Shown: in pieces, positions 16,709 to 24,866 of the stretch | Layout: every line of letters begins with the position of its first letter | How positions within the stretch are numbered: position 1 is the stretch's first letter | Source of the DNA: Antarctobacter albus | GTDB lineage: Bacteria > Pseudomonadota > Alphaproteobacteria > Rhodobacterales > Rhodobacteraceae | NCBI RefSeq assembly: GCF_900101505.1 | Contig: NZ_FMZI01000002.1 | Span: 372,001 to 436,000 of the forward strand | Length of the DNA stretch: 64,000 nt | Direction: 5' to 3' | Notes under the pieces: model-generated | Database searches by the model: none | The model's input: the letters and a program-made list of their open reading frames with translations, nothing else | Told to the model about the DNA's origin: nothing | Made by a program: the position numbers and the translations under genes

Positions 16709-17644
16709 ATGAGCTGGAACCCCGCGCTTGATCCGCAATGTCCCACCGGCGATGCCGTGGACAGCATCGATACCGTCATCATCCCCCGTGCCCGCGATCT
16801 GGGCGGGTTCGAGGTGCGCCGTGCCTTGCCGGCGCCGCGTCGGCAGATGGTGGGGCCCTTCATCTTCTTCGACCAGATGGGTCCGGCAGAGTTCCTGCCG
16901 ACCCGTGGATTGGATGTGCGCCCGCACCCCCATATCGGGCTGGCGACGATCAGTTACCTCTACCGGGGTCGGATGCATCACCGTGACTCTCTGGGTACGG
17001 ACAAGTGGATCGAGCCGGGTGCCGTGAACTGGATGGTGGCAGGGCAGGGGATCACCCACTCGGAACGCACGGATGATGCCACCCAGGCCGAGCCGATGCC
17101 CTTTTTCGGAATCCAGACATGGGTCGCCCTGCCCAAGGACCAGGAGGACAGCGCGCCGGACTTCATCCATGCGCCGGCAGACGCGCTGCCCGTTCTGGAC
17201 GGCGAGGGAAAGCAGGTGCGCCTGATCCTTGGAAACGCCTGGGGGGAACGCGCGCCGGTGCGGACCCCGTCAGAGATGTTCTATGCCGATGCGGTACTGC
17301 AGCCGGGGGCCTCTCTGCCGCTGCCCGATGAACATGAGGACCTGGGTGTCTATGTCGTCGAGGGTGCCATCGAGGTTGCCGGAACGCGCTACGAGGCGGG
17401 CCAGATGATGGTGTTTCGGCCCGGCGACCGCGTGTCTCTCCGGGCAGGGGGCGCCGGTGCCAGGCTCATGCTGCTGGGCGGTGCCACCCTGGAGGGGAGC
17501 CGATACATCTGGTGGAACTTCGTCGCCTCCTCGAAAGAGCGCATCGAAGAGGCGAAAGAGGCTTGGCGGCGCGGCGATTGGGAGCATGGCCGCTTTCAGT
17601 TGCCGCCGGGGGATGACGGCGAGTTCATTCCCTTGCCGGACTAG
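16709..17644 (+). CDS. Pirin family protein
   Basis: The start is ATG at 16709, with AGGAGG upstream. The 311-residue bicupin has the pirin metal site H73-x-H75 (RPHPHIGL), H117 and E119 (GITHSER), and the pirin C-terminal motif (LMLLGGATLEGSRYIWWNFVASS). Bacterial pirins include quercetinase-like enzymes and redox or stress-linked proteins; the substrate cannot be told from sequence. It is slightly longer than average because of an N-terminal segment. It is a single gene on the plus strand. Confidence 0.92.
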   Translation: MSWNPALDPQCPTGDAVDSIDTVIIPRARDLGGFEVRRALPAPRRQMVGPFIFFDQMGPAEFLPTRGLDVRPHPHIGLATISYLYRGRMHHRDSLGTDKWIEPGAVNWMVAGQGITHSERTDDATQAEPMPFFGIQTWVALPKDQEDSAPDFIHAPADALPVLDGEGKQVRLILGNAWGERAPVRTPSEMFYADAVLQPGASLPLPDEHEDLGVYVVEGAIEVAGTRYEAGQMMVFRPGDRVSLRAGGAGARLMLLGGATLEGSRYIWWNFVASSKERIEEAKEAWRRGDWEHGRFQLPPGDDGEFIPLPD

Positions 17645-17777
17645 GGGCGGTCAGTGCGGCGCAACCATCAGGGTGAAAGAAAATGCGGCGTCGAAAAAAT
17701 CTATTGTGGAGTCAACTTCTGAGGTCTGCACGCTGAACGCACCAGTAAGGGCACTTTCTTGCCTCCCGTGTTAACCA

Positions 17778-18038
17778 ATGGGATTCCCGATGCCCCACTT
17801 GCAGCTGATTCCGACAGATGTGACCCCCGGACCGGGCGACTTCCGGCGGATGGTCGAGGAAACACGCAACGCGACAGAGGCGGTTGCCGTTCCCGAAATC
17901 CTGAAGACGGTGGCGGAACTCGTGGAGCATGCGGCCTACGTCATGACCCGCGACGGAGACGGCGCTCCCGTGACGCGCATGTTGCTGCTGGCTGCCGAGA
18001 TCGAAGAGATCTCGGCGCGTCTTTCCGCGGGTGACTGA
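17778..18038 (+). CDS. Small conserved-looking hypothetical protein
   Basis: An 86-residue frame from ATG 17778 (or ATG 17790) with the strong G/C third-position bias seen in real genes of this window. The product is soluble and mostly helical (GDFRRMVEETRNATEAVAVPEILKTVAELVEHAAYV; TRMLLLAAEIEEISARLSAG), with no signal peptide or membrane segment. I do not recognise a family. It ends 5 bp before the stop of the convergent deacetylase gene. Confidence 0.6.
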   Translation: MGFPMPHLQLIPTDVTPGPGDFRRMVEETRNATEAVAVPEILKTVAELVEHAAYVMTRDGDGAPVTRMLLLAAEIEEISARLSAGD

Positions 18039-18043
18039 CCGGC

Positions 18044-18808
18044 TCAGCCGGCCGAGGCGGTCTGGACGAAATTCCGGCTCTGCCAGAGCGGCCAGCCCAT
18101 CATCTGGCTCATCGTCCCCAGCTTGATGCCACGCGCCGTCAGCCCGTCCAGGGTCCGCGGCATGGCGCGCACCGTGCCGTGCTGGATGTCGTGGGTCAGG
18201 ATGATGGCGCCGGGACGCGAGTGCGACAGAATCCGACTGGCCACCACGCTGGCGCCGGGCCGGCGCCAGTCCTGCGGATCCACGGACCACAGGATCGTCG
18301 GCAGCTTGCGCGTGTTGTGCAGCATCACACGCTGGCGCTGGGTAAATGCGCCGTAGGGCGGGCGGAAGGTGACCGGCGGGCGGCCCGTCACCTTGAAGAT
18401 CGCGTCCGAGGTCCGGTCGATCTGGCTGAGGACGCCCGCGTTCGAATAGCCCGCCAGGTTGGGGTGTGACCAGCTGTGGTTGCCGATCTCATGCCCCTCG
18501 TCTGCAATGCGCTTGACAATATCCGGCCATGTCACCACTCTTCGACCTATAAGGTAAAACGTGGCACGCAGACCACGGGCTTTGAGGATATCAAGAAGCA
18601 GTGGGGTCAGGGTCGGATGCGGCCCGTCATCGAACGTCATTGCAACAACTGGTGAGGATGTGTTCACGGCTGTGACCGTGACCGGGTCCGTTTTTGTCAC
18701 GTCCGCTGGCAAGGCGATGTCGGGGGCCGCCCAGAGTGAATCGGGGCGCAGAAGGGCAACAGCAGCAGTGCCGGCGGACAGGAATGTCCGGCGAGAAAAT
18801 TCAGACAT
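18044..18808 (-). CDS. Tat-exported polysaccharide deacetylase
   Basis: The start is ATG at 18808; the resulting N-terminus MSEFSRRTFLSAGTAAVALL is a clear twin-arginine signal. The 254-residue protein carries the NodB domain: MTFDDGPHPTLTP (catalytic base and metal Asp), HSWSHPNL (metal His pair), RPPYGAF, WSVDPQDWRRPG, and the final ILTHDI His motif. It probably removes N-acetyl groups from a peptidoglycan or polysaccharide substrate in the periplasm. It is an isolated gene, divergent from the tRNA-Asp pair. Confidence 0.9.
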   Translation of the reverse strand: MSEFSRRTFLSAGTAAVALLRPDSLWAAPDIALPADVTKTDPVTVTAVNTSSPVVAMTFDDGPHPTLTPLLLDILKARGLRATFYLIGRRVVTWPDIVKRIADEGHEIGNHSWSHPNLAGYSNAGVLSQIDRTSDAIFKVTGRPPVTFRPPYGAFTQRQRVMLHNTRKLPTILWSVDPQDWRRPGASVVASRILSHSRPGAIILTHDIQHGTVRAMPRTLDGLTARGIKLGTMSQMMGWPLWQSRNFVQTASAG

Positions 18809-18986
18809 GATACGACCTTGGCTAGGCTTGGGGCGTGCAGACCATACGAGAAAAGCCGGGCGATCGGTGGAATCGCAAGGTGAATTGACATTTGCGTGAA
18901 ATACGGCCGCCAACCCGTGACCAATGCGCCACTTTAGATTCTCCGGGCTGGATGAAAAAATGCGCGAATTCGGGGGTCGAAACCGC

Positions 18987-19015
18987 TTGACGGGGCAGGG
19001 GGCTACGCATAGAAG
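18987..19015 (+). promoter_or_regulatory. Promoter of the tRNA-Asp pair
   Basis: TTGACG (18987-18992), a 17-bp spacer and TAGAAG (19010-19015) form an alphaproteobacterial housekeeping promoter. It is positioned to start transcription about 35 bp before the first tRNA. Confidence 0.6.
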
Positions 19016-19055
19016 GCCTCTCACGCCACGGCCAAGCGGTCACGGCGGCAGTCAA

Positions 19056-19132
19056 GCGGTTGTAGCTCAGTTGGTTAGAGTACCGGCCTGTCACGCCGGG
19101 GGTCGCGGGTTCGAGCCCCGTCAACCGCGCCA
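19056..19132 (+). tRNA. tRNA-Asp (GTC), copy 1
   Basis: A 77-nt cloverleaf. The acceptor arm GCGGTTG pairs with CAACCGC, the D-loop is AGCTCAGTTGGTTAGAGT, and the anticodon arm CCGGC-CTGTCAC-GCCGG has anticodon GTC. The T-arm is GCGGG-TTCGAGC-CCCGT, followed by discriminator G and an encoded CCA. Confidence 0.96.
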
Positions 19133-19168
19133 ACACTGCCCCGAAACGCAACGGCCCGACGCGAAAGC

Positions 19169-19245
19169 GCGGTTGTAGCTCAGTTGGTTAGAGTACCGGC
19201 CTGTCACGCCGGGGGTCGCGGGTTCGAGCCCCGTCAACCGCGCCA
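19169..19245 (+). tRNA. tRNA-Asp (GTC), copy 2
   Basis: Identical to copy 1 over all 77 nt, including CCA, and starting 113 bp after it. It is probably cotranscribed with copy 1 from the promoter at 18987. A GGCGC-CA-GCGCC hairpin at about 19272-19283 may help end transcription. Confidence 0.96.
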
Positions 19246-19432
19246 CTTCTTCCTCACCGGTGGAAGCATTTGGCGCCAGCGCCTCTTCTTAAAAAAAAAT
19301 CTGGATGCGGTGGCGGAACCAACCGCGCCTTGGCGTGTTTCCTTCTCAGACAACGATATACGACCGGTTAACCGCGTAGGGAATTCCTGACTATCCCGTT
19401 CACGGTTTTCGAGGCAAAAAGACAAGGTGCCA

Positions 19433-19462
19433 AACAAAAGGCGCCCCGGTTGGGACGCCTGT
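19433..19462 (-). terminator. Terminator downstream of the DUF882 gene
   Basis: On the minus strand AGGCGTCCC-AACC-GGGGCGCCT (one mismatch) is followed by TTTTGTTTGG, about 40 bp past the stop at 19502. Confidence 0.7.
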
Positions 19463-19501
19463 AAGAGTGAACCAGAGACTGAAGAGGGGGGAGAAGAAAA
19501 C

Positions 19502-20071
19502 TCAGCTGCCCCAGGAACGGACCGGACCGCAGTCCATGTGCACGAAGTTCGACCGGGTGTACCGGCCCACGCCGCCTGCATTACAGGCCTTGGCCGCCCG
19601 ATACATCTGGCTGACAGAGCGCGACGCGAGCCGAAGGTCCGCTGCCTGACCGACCAGATGGCGCGAGTTCTTGGCCACGCCGGAAGAGCGTGCCCGCAAC
19701 ATCGCGTTCGTTTCCGGGCTGCGGTAGCCTGAAATCAGCATGTAAGGCTCAGACACATCCAGCAGGTTGTGCGAAGCGGCCATGATGTCGATCGTTCGTG
19801 TGTCGATCGACTTGATCTGGTTGTTGCGCCAATCGCGCATGAAATAATTGATCTCCTTGATCGCGTCGGCGAGGTAGTCGCCTTCGATCCAGTAGATCAT
19901 GTCTACCCGTTCGCCCGTGCGACCGGAATACATCCGGATGCGCCGGACATCGCCTGCGCCGCGCAAGAAGCCTGCTGCGTTGGAGTAAGTCGGCGCCGCT
20001 GCGACGGCTGTCGCTGCGAACGCGCCAAGAAGTGCCCGGCGGGTGAAGCCGCCGCAAGTCGTCTCTGTCAT
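19502..20071 (-). CDS. DUF882 / M15-like peptidase with exported N-terminus (YcbK-like)
   Basis: The start is ATG at 20071, giving a twin-arginine-like signal MTETTCGGFTRRALLGAFAATAVAAA. The 189-residue precursor has the DUF882 core related to D-Ala-D-Ala carboxypeptidases of the M15 type: SGYRSPETNAMLR (about 114-126), SRHLVGQAADLRL with H138 and D145, and NFVHMD with H178 as zinc ligands. It probably acts on peptidoglycan in the periplasm, fitting the divergent L,D-transpeptidase gene. A longer start at 20119 would place extra residues before the signal and is less likely. Confidence 0.88.
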   Translation of the reverse strand: MTETTCGGFTRRALLGAFAATAVAAAPTYSNAAGFLRGAGDVRRIRMYSGRTGERVDMIYWIEGDYLADAIKEINYFMRDWRNNQIKSIDTRTIDIMAASHNLLDVSEPYMLISGYRSPETNAMLRARSSGVAKNSRHLVGQAADLRLASRSVSQMYRAAKACNAGGVGRYTRSNFVHMDCGPVRSWGS

Positions 20072-20407
20072 GATGACCGCCTGTCCCGTGGTCGCCGTGT
20101 TACCTGATTCTGGGCGCATCGTTGTGCGCCGCCTGCCATCTATCCCCAGATGCCAAGAGCTATATGACACGAATCGTATGGCGCAAAAAGGGCGATTTGT
20201 GATGATTTGTAATGATCAAGGGGTAATTGGCGGGATTCTGCCCACAGCGGGCCAACTGTGGCGCGAATGCGCGGGTCTGCCTCTTTTCGGTCACAGCCTA
20301 GCTGCCCTGCCCTTTGGTCGACAACTTGGCAAAAATGTGAATAGACAGGCCTATGACCCTGTCGGCATTGTGTTTTCGGGGATCGCTGGTCGATGAAGGA
20401 TTTGAGC
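20072..20407. other. Divergent intergenic region between two cell-wall genes
   Basis: 336 bp, less GC-rich than its surroundings, holding the promoters of the DUF882 gene (minus) and the L,D-transpeptidase gene (plus). I see no convincing hexamer pair, RNA structure or further gene; small open frames here lack coding character. Confidence 0.5.
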
Positions 20408-22033
20408 ATGAACAAGAGAGAAACCCGGGCCGTGTTCCAGGCGGCCCTCGCGGCAGGGGCCCTTTGGTTGGGAACTGGGCTGCCGGCTTTGGCCGAGGAT
20501 GGGCTCACGCTCAAGGTGACGGCCTTCAAGCAGGCCGTGGCCGAGAACGTTGCCGACGATGACAGTATTGCCGCCTTCTACCGGGCACGGGATTTCGCCC
20601 CGATCTGGACCGGTGCCGGCGAGGGCGACCGCGCCCGCCGCCTGGCCTTGATGGAGGCGTTTTCGCTGGCGGATGACCACGGGCTGCCCGCCGGACGCTA
20701 TGACCCCGACCGACTGTTGCGGCGGATGAGCCAGGCTACCGACGGCCGCTCGCGCGGGATGCTGGAAATCGAGCTGACCCGCACCTTCATCCAATTCGCC
20801 AACGACCTTCAGTCCGGCATCCTGGAACCGGGCAATGTCGTTGATGGGATCAAGCGCGAAGCGCCGCGCCGCGATCCGGAAATGCTGCTGACCCGGCTGA
20901 CCCGGGAAGATCCGACCGCCGTCTTCCTGAGCCTGGTGCCCAACAGCCCCGAATATACGCGCCTGATGCGGGCCAAGCTGCGGCTGGAACACAAGATCCG
21001 CAACGGCGGCTGGGGTCAGACCGTTCCCGCCGGCAGCCTGCGCCCCGGCAACAGCGGAAACGCCGTGGTTGCGCTGCGCAATCGTCTGACTGCGATGGGC
21101 TACCTGTCGCCCTCGCTCAGCATGACCTATGACGCCGAGATGGAAGCCGCTGTCCGCGAGTTCCAGGAGGATCACGCCATCGAGGTCGACGGCGTCGCAG
21201 GTGGCAGCACCATGCGCGCCATCAACGTCTCGCCCGAGGAACGGCTTCAGTCGATCATGGTCTCGATGGAGCGTGAACGCTGGCTGAACCTGCCCGAGGG
21301 GCGTGGCAAGCGTCATATTCTCGTCAACCTGACGGATTTCCACGCCCAGATCATCGACGACGACAAGCTGACATTTGAAACGCGCTCGGTCATTGGTGCG
21401 CAGGGGCATGACCGCCGCACGCCCGAGTTCTCGGACGTGATGGAACTGCTGGTTATCAACCCCTATTGGTTCATTCCCCAATCGATCATTCGCGGCGAAT
21501 ACCTGCCGGCGATCCGGGCCAATCCCTATGCGGCAGGCCACCTGGAGATCGTCGACTATCGCGGGCGCCAGGTCAGCCGGGAAACCGCCTCGGCCTATGC
21601 GAATTCGGGCAATTTCCCCTTCACCATGCGCCAGCCCCCGGGGCCGAGCAATGCGCTGGGGTCGGTCAAGTTCCTGTTCCCGAACAAGTACAACATCTAC
21701 CTGCACGACACCCCGTCGCAGCACCTGTTCAGACGCGAGGTCCGTACCTTCAGCCACGGCTGCATCCGCCTGGATGACCCGCATGAGTTCGCCTACGAGA
21801 TCCTGAGCCGCCAGGTCGACGATCCCGTGTCCTACTTCAAGCGGATCCATGCCTCGGGTGAAAACACGCGCATTCCGCTGGAAACGCCGATCCCGGTGCA
21901 CCTGATTTACCGCACCGCCTTTACCAAGGCGAAGGGCCAGATGAACTATCGCAACGACGTCTACGGGCGTGACGCGATGCTTTGGCGGGCGCTGACCAAC
22001 GAAGGGGTGGCCCTGCGCGCGGGTCGCAGCTAA
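20408..22033 (+). CDS. L,D-transpeptidase, YcbB/LdtD type
   Basis: I chose ATG 20408, which has AAGGA at 7-bp spacing; ATG 20393 is possible. The 541-residue precursor has a signal sequence (residues 1-30, cleavage near ALA-ED), a long N-terminal scaffold, a peptidoglycan-binding domain (about 212-272: LRPGNSGNAVVALRNRL through FQEDHAIEVDGVAG) and a YkuD catalytic domain (about 300-475) with H450-G-C452-I-R as the active site. Such enzymes form 3-3 crosslinks in peptidoglycan or attach proteins to it. The length and domain order fit the large YcbB-like class. It lies upstream of lpxD by 39 bp. Confidence 0.93.
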   Translation: MNKRETRAVFQAALAAGALWLGTGLPALAEDGLTLKVTAFKQAVAENVADDDSIAAFYRARDFAPIWTGAGEGDRARRLALMEAFSLADDHGLPAGRYDPDRLLRRMSQATDGRSRGMLEIELTRTFIQFANDLQSGILEPGNVVDGIKREAPRRDPEMLLTRLTREDPTAVFLSLVPNSPEYTRLMRAKLRLEHKIRNGGWGQTVPAGSLRPGNSGNAVVALRNRLTAMGYLSPSLSMTYDAEMEAAVREFQEDHAIEVDGVAGGSTMRAINVSPEERLQSIMVSMERERWLNLPEGRGKRHILVNLTDFHAQIIDDDKLTFETRSVIGAQGHDRRTPEFSDVMELLVINPYWFIPQSIIRGEYLPAIRANPYAAGHLEIVDYRGRQVSRETASAYANSGNFPFTMRQPPGPSNALGSVKFLFPNKYNIYLHDTPSQHLFRREVRTFSHGCIRLDDPHEFAYEILSRQVDDPVSYFKRIHASGENTRIPLETPIPVHLIYRTAFTKAKGQMNYRNDVYGRDAMLWRALTNEGVALRAGRS

Positions 22034-22072
22034 ACCTCTCCCGGACCGCGCCCTGCAACGTCCGGAGACACC

Positions 22073-23164
22073 ATGCCTTTCACCATCGAAGACCTCGCAA
22101 TCGCCCTCGGCATGACTGCCGAGGGCGATTTGTCTCTGACCGTCTCCGGGCTGGCGGAGCCTGCGGACGCGGGGCCGGAGCAACTGGCGATGGCGGCCAG
22201 GCCCGAGTTCGTCGAGGCCCTGGGCCGGGGGCAGGCCCGCGCCGCGCTGCTGGCGGCGGGCACGGACTGGCAGGCGCTGGGGCTGCAGGCGGCACTGCTG
22301 TCGGATCGCCCGCGTTTTGCCATGTCGGGGCTGACCGGCATGATGGACCGGGGGCCGGGTTACGCGCCGGGCCTCCATCCGCAATCGGTGATCGACCCGA
22401 CCGCCGAGCTGGGTGAGGGCGTGTCGGTGGGGCCATTTGCGGTGATCGAGGCCGGCGCCCGGATCGGCGCCGGTTCGGTGGTCGGTCCACAGTGTTATGT
22501 CGGGCGCAACGCGCGCATCGGCGCGGGGGCGCTGCTGCATGCCGGGGGCCGGATCATGTCGGAGGTGGTCATCGGCGACCGTTTCATCGCCCAGCCTGGC
22601 GCGATTATCGGGGGCGACGGGTTCTCCTTTGTCACGCCGGAACGCTCGGGCGTCGAAAAGGCGCGCGCCTCGCTGGGCGGCGAAGGCACGGATAGTGCTC
22701 AGTCCTGGGCACGGATCGCCAGCGTGGGTGCGGTGACAATCGGCGACGATGTCGAGGTCGGCGCCGGGTCGACCATCGACAAGGGGACGATCCGCGACAC
22801 TCGCGTCGGCAACGGCACCAAGATCGACAACCTCGTGCAGATTGGCCACAACGTCGTGATCGGACGCGACTGCCTGCTTTGCGCGAATGTCGGCATCGCC
22901 GGGTCGACCGTGGTGGGAGACAACGTGGTGCTGGGCGGCAAGGTCGGGGTCTCGGACAACCTGCGCATCGGGGATCGCGCGATCCTGGGGGGCGCCACGG
23001 TGGTCCTGTCGAATGTACCGGCCGGGCGCGTCATGTTGGGCTATCCGGCGATGAAAATGGACACCCATGTCGAGGCCTACAAGGGCCTGCGCCGCCTGCC
23101 GCGTCTGTTCCGAGACGTCGCAGAGCTCAAGAAAGCAGTTTCAAAGCTGATGGGAAATGACTAA
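22073..23164 (+). CDS. lpxD: UDP-3-O-acylglucosamine N-acyltransferase
   Basis: The 363-residue LpxD transfers a 3-hydroxyacyl chain from ACP to UDP-3-O-acyl-glucosamine in lipid A synthesis. It has an N-terminal uridine-binding domain, then many left-handed beta-helix hexapeptide repeats (VIDPTAELGEGVSVGPFAVI; TIGDDVEVGAGSTI; RVGNGTKIDN), the catalytic His in LVQIGHNVVIG, and a C-terminal helix. Unusually it is not next to lpxA or fabZ here but is followed by an ACP and a ketoacyl synthase. The ACP frame can even begin within the lpxD stop region, so the three are probably one operon. Confidence 0.96.
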   Translation: MPFTIEDLAIALGMTAEGDLSLTVSGLAEPADAGPEQLAMAARPEFVEALGRGQARAALLAAGTDWQALGLQAALLSDRPRFAMSGLTGMMDRGPGYAPGLHPQSVIDPTAELGEGVSVGPFAVIEAGARIGAGSVVGPQCYVGRNARIGAGALLHAGGRIMSEVVIGDRFIAQPGAIIGGDGFSFVTPERSGVEKARASLGGEGTDSAQSWARIASVGAVTIGDDVEVGAGSTIDKGTIRDTRVGNGTKIDNLVQIGHNVVIGRDCLLCANVGIAGSTVVGDNVVLGGKVGVSDNLRIGDRAILGGATVVLSNVPAGRVMLGYPAMKMDTHVEAYKGLRRLPRLFRDVAELKKAVSKLMGND

Positions 23165-23201
23165 GTGTCCGGCAATTCTGGACAAGCGCGGGGCTGAGGT
23201 C

Positions 23202-23462
23202 ATGGACGTCAAGGAACAGGTCATTCAGATCATCGCGGAGCAGGCGATGCTCGATGTCTCGGACGTTGCGATGGAAAGCACGCCCGAAGAACTGGGGATC
23301 GACTCTCTCGGGCTGGTGGAATCGATCTTCGCGATCGAGGAGCAGTTCGACATTTCGGTACCCTTCAATGCCAACGACCCATCGGAATCGGATTTCGACA
23401 TCTCCTCGGTGGCGAAGATCGTCGAGGGGATCGAGAAACTGATCGCCGAGCAGAAGTCGTGA
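23202..23462 (+). CDS. Acyl carrier protein
   Basis: 86 residues from ATG 23202, with GAGGT upstream; an in-frame ATG at 23157 would add 15 atypical residues. The phosphopantetheine site is S35 in LGIDSLGLVE. It is acidic and helical like other ACPs, but is a second, specialised-looking ACP rather than the fatty-acid-synthase AcpP (no fabD/fabG neighbours). Its stop overlaps the start of the following ketoacyl synthase (GTGA), implying that the two work together, probably supplying an acyl chain to LpxD or another lipid A acyltransferase. Confidence 0.9.
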   Translation: MDVKEQVIQIIAEQAMLDVSDVAMESTPEELGIDSLGLVESIFAIEEQFDISVPFNANDPSESDFDISSVAKIVEGIEKLIAEQKS

Positions 23463-24667
23463 AGCGTGTCGTCATCACCGGGGCGGGAACGATCAACGCC
23501 CTGGGCCAGGATGTCCCCGCGACGCTGGAGGCGATGCGCGAGGGGCGCTGTGGCATCGGCGAGCTGGAGTTCCGCGACGTGGAGCGCCTGGCCATCCGCA
23601 TTGGCGGACAGGTCAAGGGGTTCGAGCCCGAGACCGTGTTCAACCGCCAGCAGCTTGCGCTCTATGACCGTTTCACCCAATTTACCCTGTTAGCTGCCCG
23701 CCAGGCGGTGGCGCAGGCAGGGCTGGAATTCGTGGGCGACCTGGCCAACACCTCCGGCGTGGTGCTGGGCACCTCCGGCGGCGGGCTGAGCACGCAGGAT
23801 GACAATTACCGCGCGGTTTACGAAGAGGGAAAGAACCGGGTTCACCCCTTCGTCGTGCCCAAGCTGATGAACAACGCGGCCACCAGCCACGTCAGCATGG
23901 AGTTCAACGTCAAGGGACCGAGTTTCACCGTCGCCACCGCCTGCGCCAGTTCCAACCACGCGATGGGACAGGCGTTCCAGATGATCCGCACGGGCATGTG
24001 CACGGCGATGATCACCGGCGGTTCCGAGTCGATGTTGTGTTTCGGCGGGGTGAAGGCCTGGGAAGGTCTGCGCGTCATGTCCAAGGACGCCTGCCGCCCC
24101 TTCAGTGCCACCCGTAACGGTATGGTGCAGGGCGAGGGCGCCGGCGTGTTCGTCTTCGAGGAATACGAACACGCGAAGGCCCGCGGCGCCGAGATCTTGG
24201 GCGAGGTGCTGGGCTTTGCCATGACCTCGGATGCGGCGGATATCGTCATGCCATCGAAGCATGGCGCGGCGCGGGCGATTTCAGGCGCGCTGCGCGATGC
24301 GCGGGTCAGCAGGGAACGGGTCAGCTACATCAACGCGCATGGCACCGGGACAGCGGCCAACGACAAGACCGAATGCGCCGCAGTGGCCGATGTCTTTGGC
24401 ACCCATGCGGACAACCTCATGATCTCTTCCACCAAGTCGATGCACGGCCACCTGATCGGCGGCACCGGGGCGGTCGAATTGCTGGCCTGTCTCATGGCGC
24501 TGAAGGACGGGGTGATCGCGCCGACCATCGGCTACGAGGAGGCTGACCCGGAATGCGCGCTGGACGTGGTGCCGAACGTGGCGCGCGAGGCCGAGGTGGA
24601 CGTGGTGCTGTCGAATGCCTTTGCCTTTGGCGGGCTGAACGCGGTGCTGGTGCTGGGGCGCGCCTGA
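23459..24667 (+). CDS. Beta-ketoacyl-ACP synthase, FabF-like
   Basis: 402 residues starting with GTG that overlaps the ACP stop by 4 bp. The catalytic triad is C162 (TVATACASSNHAMG), H294 (NAHGTGTAAND) and H331, with K326, in STKSMHGHLIGG. It condenses malonyl-ACP with an acyl-ACP to give a 3-oxoacyl-ACP. Clustering with lpxD and a separate ACP suggests a role in a special acyl chain for lipid A rather than bulk fatty acid synthesis; that is inference. The closest family is KAS II. Confidence 0.92.
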   Translation: MKRVVITGAGTINALGQDVPATLEAMREGRCGIGELEFRDVERLAIRIGGQVKGFEPETVFNRQQLALYDRFTQFTLLAARQAVAQAGLEFVGDLANTSGVVLGTSGGGLSTQDDNYRAVYEEGKNRVHPFVVPKLMNNAATSHVSMEFNVKGPSFTVATACASSNHAMGQAFQMIRTGMCTAMITGGSESMLCFGGVKAWEGLRVMSKDACRPFSATRNGMVQGEGAGVFVFEEYEHAKARGAEILGEVLGFAMTSDAADIVMPSKHGAARAISGALRDARVSRERVSYINAHGTGTAANDKTECAAVADVFGTHADNLMISSTKSMHGHLIGGTGAVELLACLMALKDGVIAPTIGYEEADPECALDVVPNVAREAEVDVVLSNAFAFGGLNAVLVLGRA

Positions 24668-24744
24668 CAGGGGCGTGAACCAAAGGTGTGCCTTGCGGCG
24701 CGCAGGGTGTCTCGGCGCCGGCCTTCGGCCGGACACCTCGGGCC

Positions 24745-24791
24745 GGGGGCGCTGCCCCCGCACCCCCGGGAGTATTTCTGCCAAAAAGAAG
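24745..24791. repeat. Intergenic repeat, copy A
   Basis: A hairpin of GGGGGC-GCT-GCCCCC is followed by a C-rich run, GGGAGTATTTCTGCC and AAAAAGAAG. It lies at the 3' end of the ketoacyl synthase gene. A diverged copy is at 30332. I know this hairpin plus GGAGTATTT...AAGAAG arrangement as a frequent intergenic repeat in Rhodobacterales. A further hairpin with GCCGGCC/GGCCGG arms precedes it at about 24714-24732. Confidence 0.65.
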
Positions 24792-24866
24792 CCCTGAGCG
24801 GGGGAAAGGCCGTCGCGGGGCCGGAGCCCATTGACGAATGGCGTGGGCGGGATTAGCGCTGCGCGC

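Noticed and set aside
19290-19298. A9 run after the tRNA pair as a terminator
   Set aside because: On the plus strand it is an A-run, not a T-run; on the minus strand no gene ends there.
19184-19390. Open frame running out of the second tRNA-Asp
   Set aside because: It begins within a tRNA gene and lacks a ribosome-binding site.
20351-23068. A 905-codon antisense frame over the L,D-transpeptidase and lpxD genes
   Set aside because: Shadow of two well-supported plus-strand genes; composition is low-complexity His/Arg/Gly/Asp.
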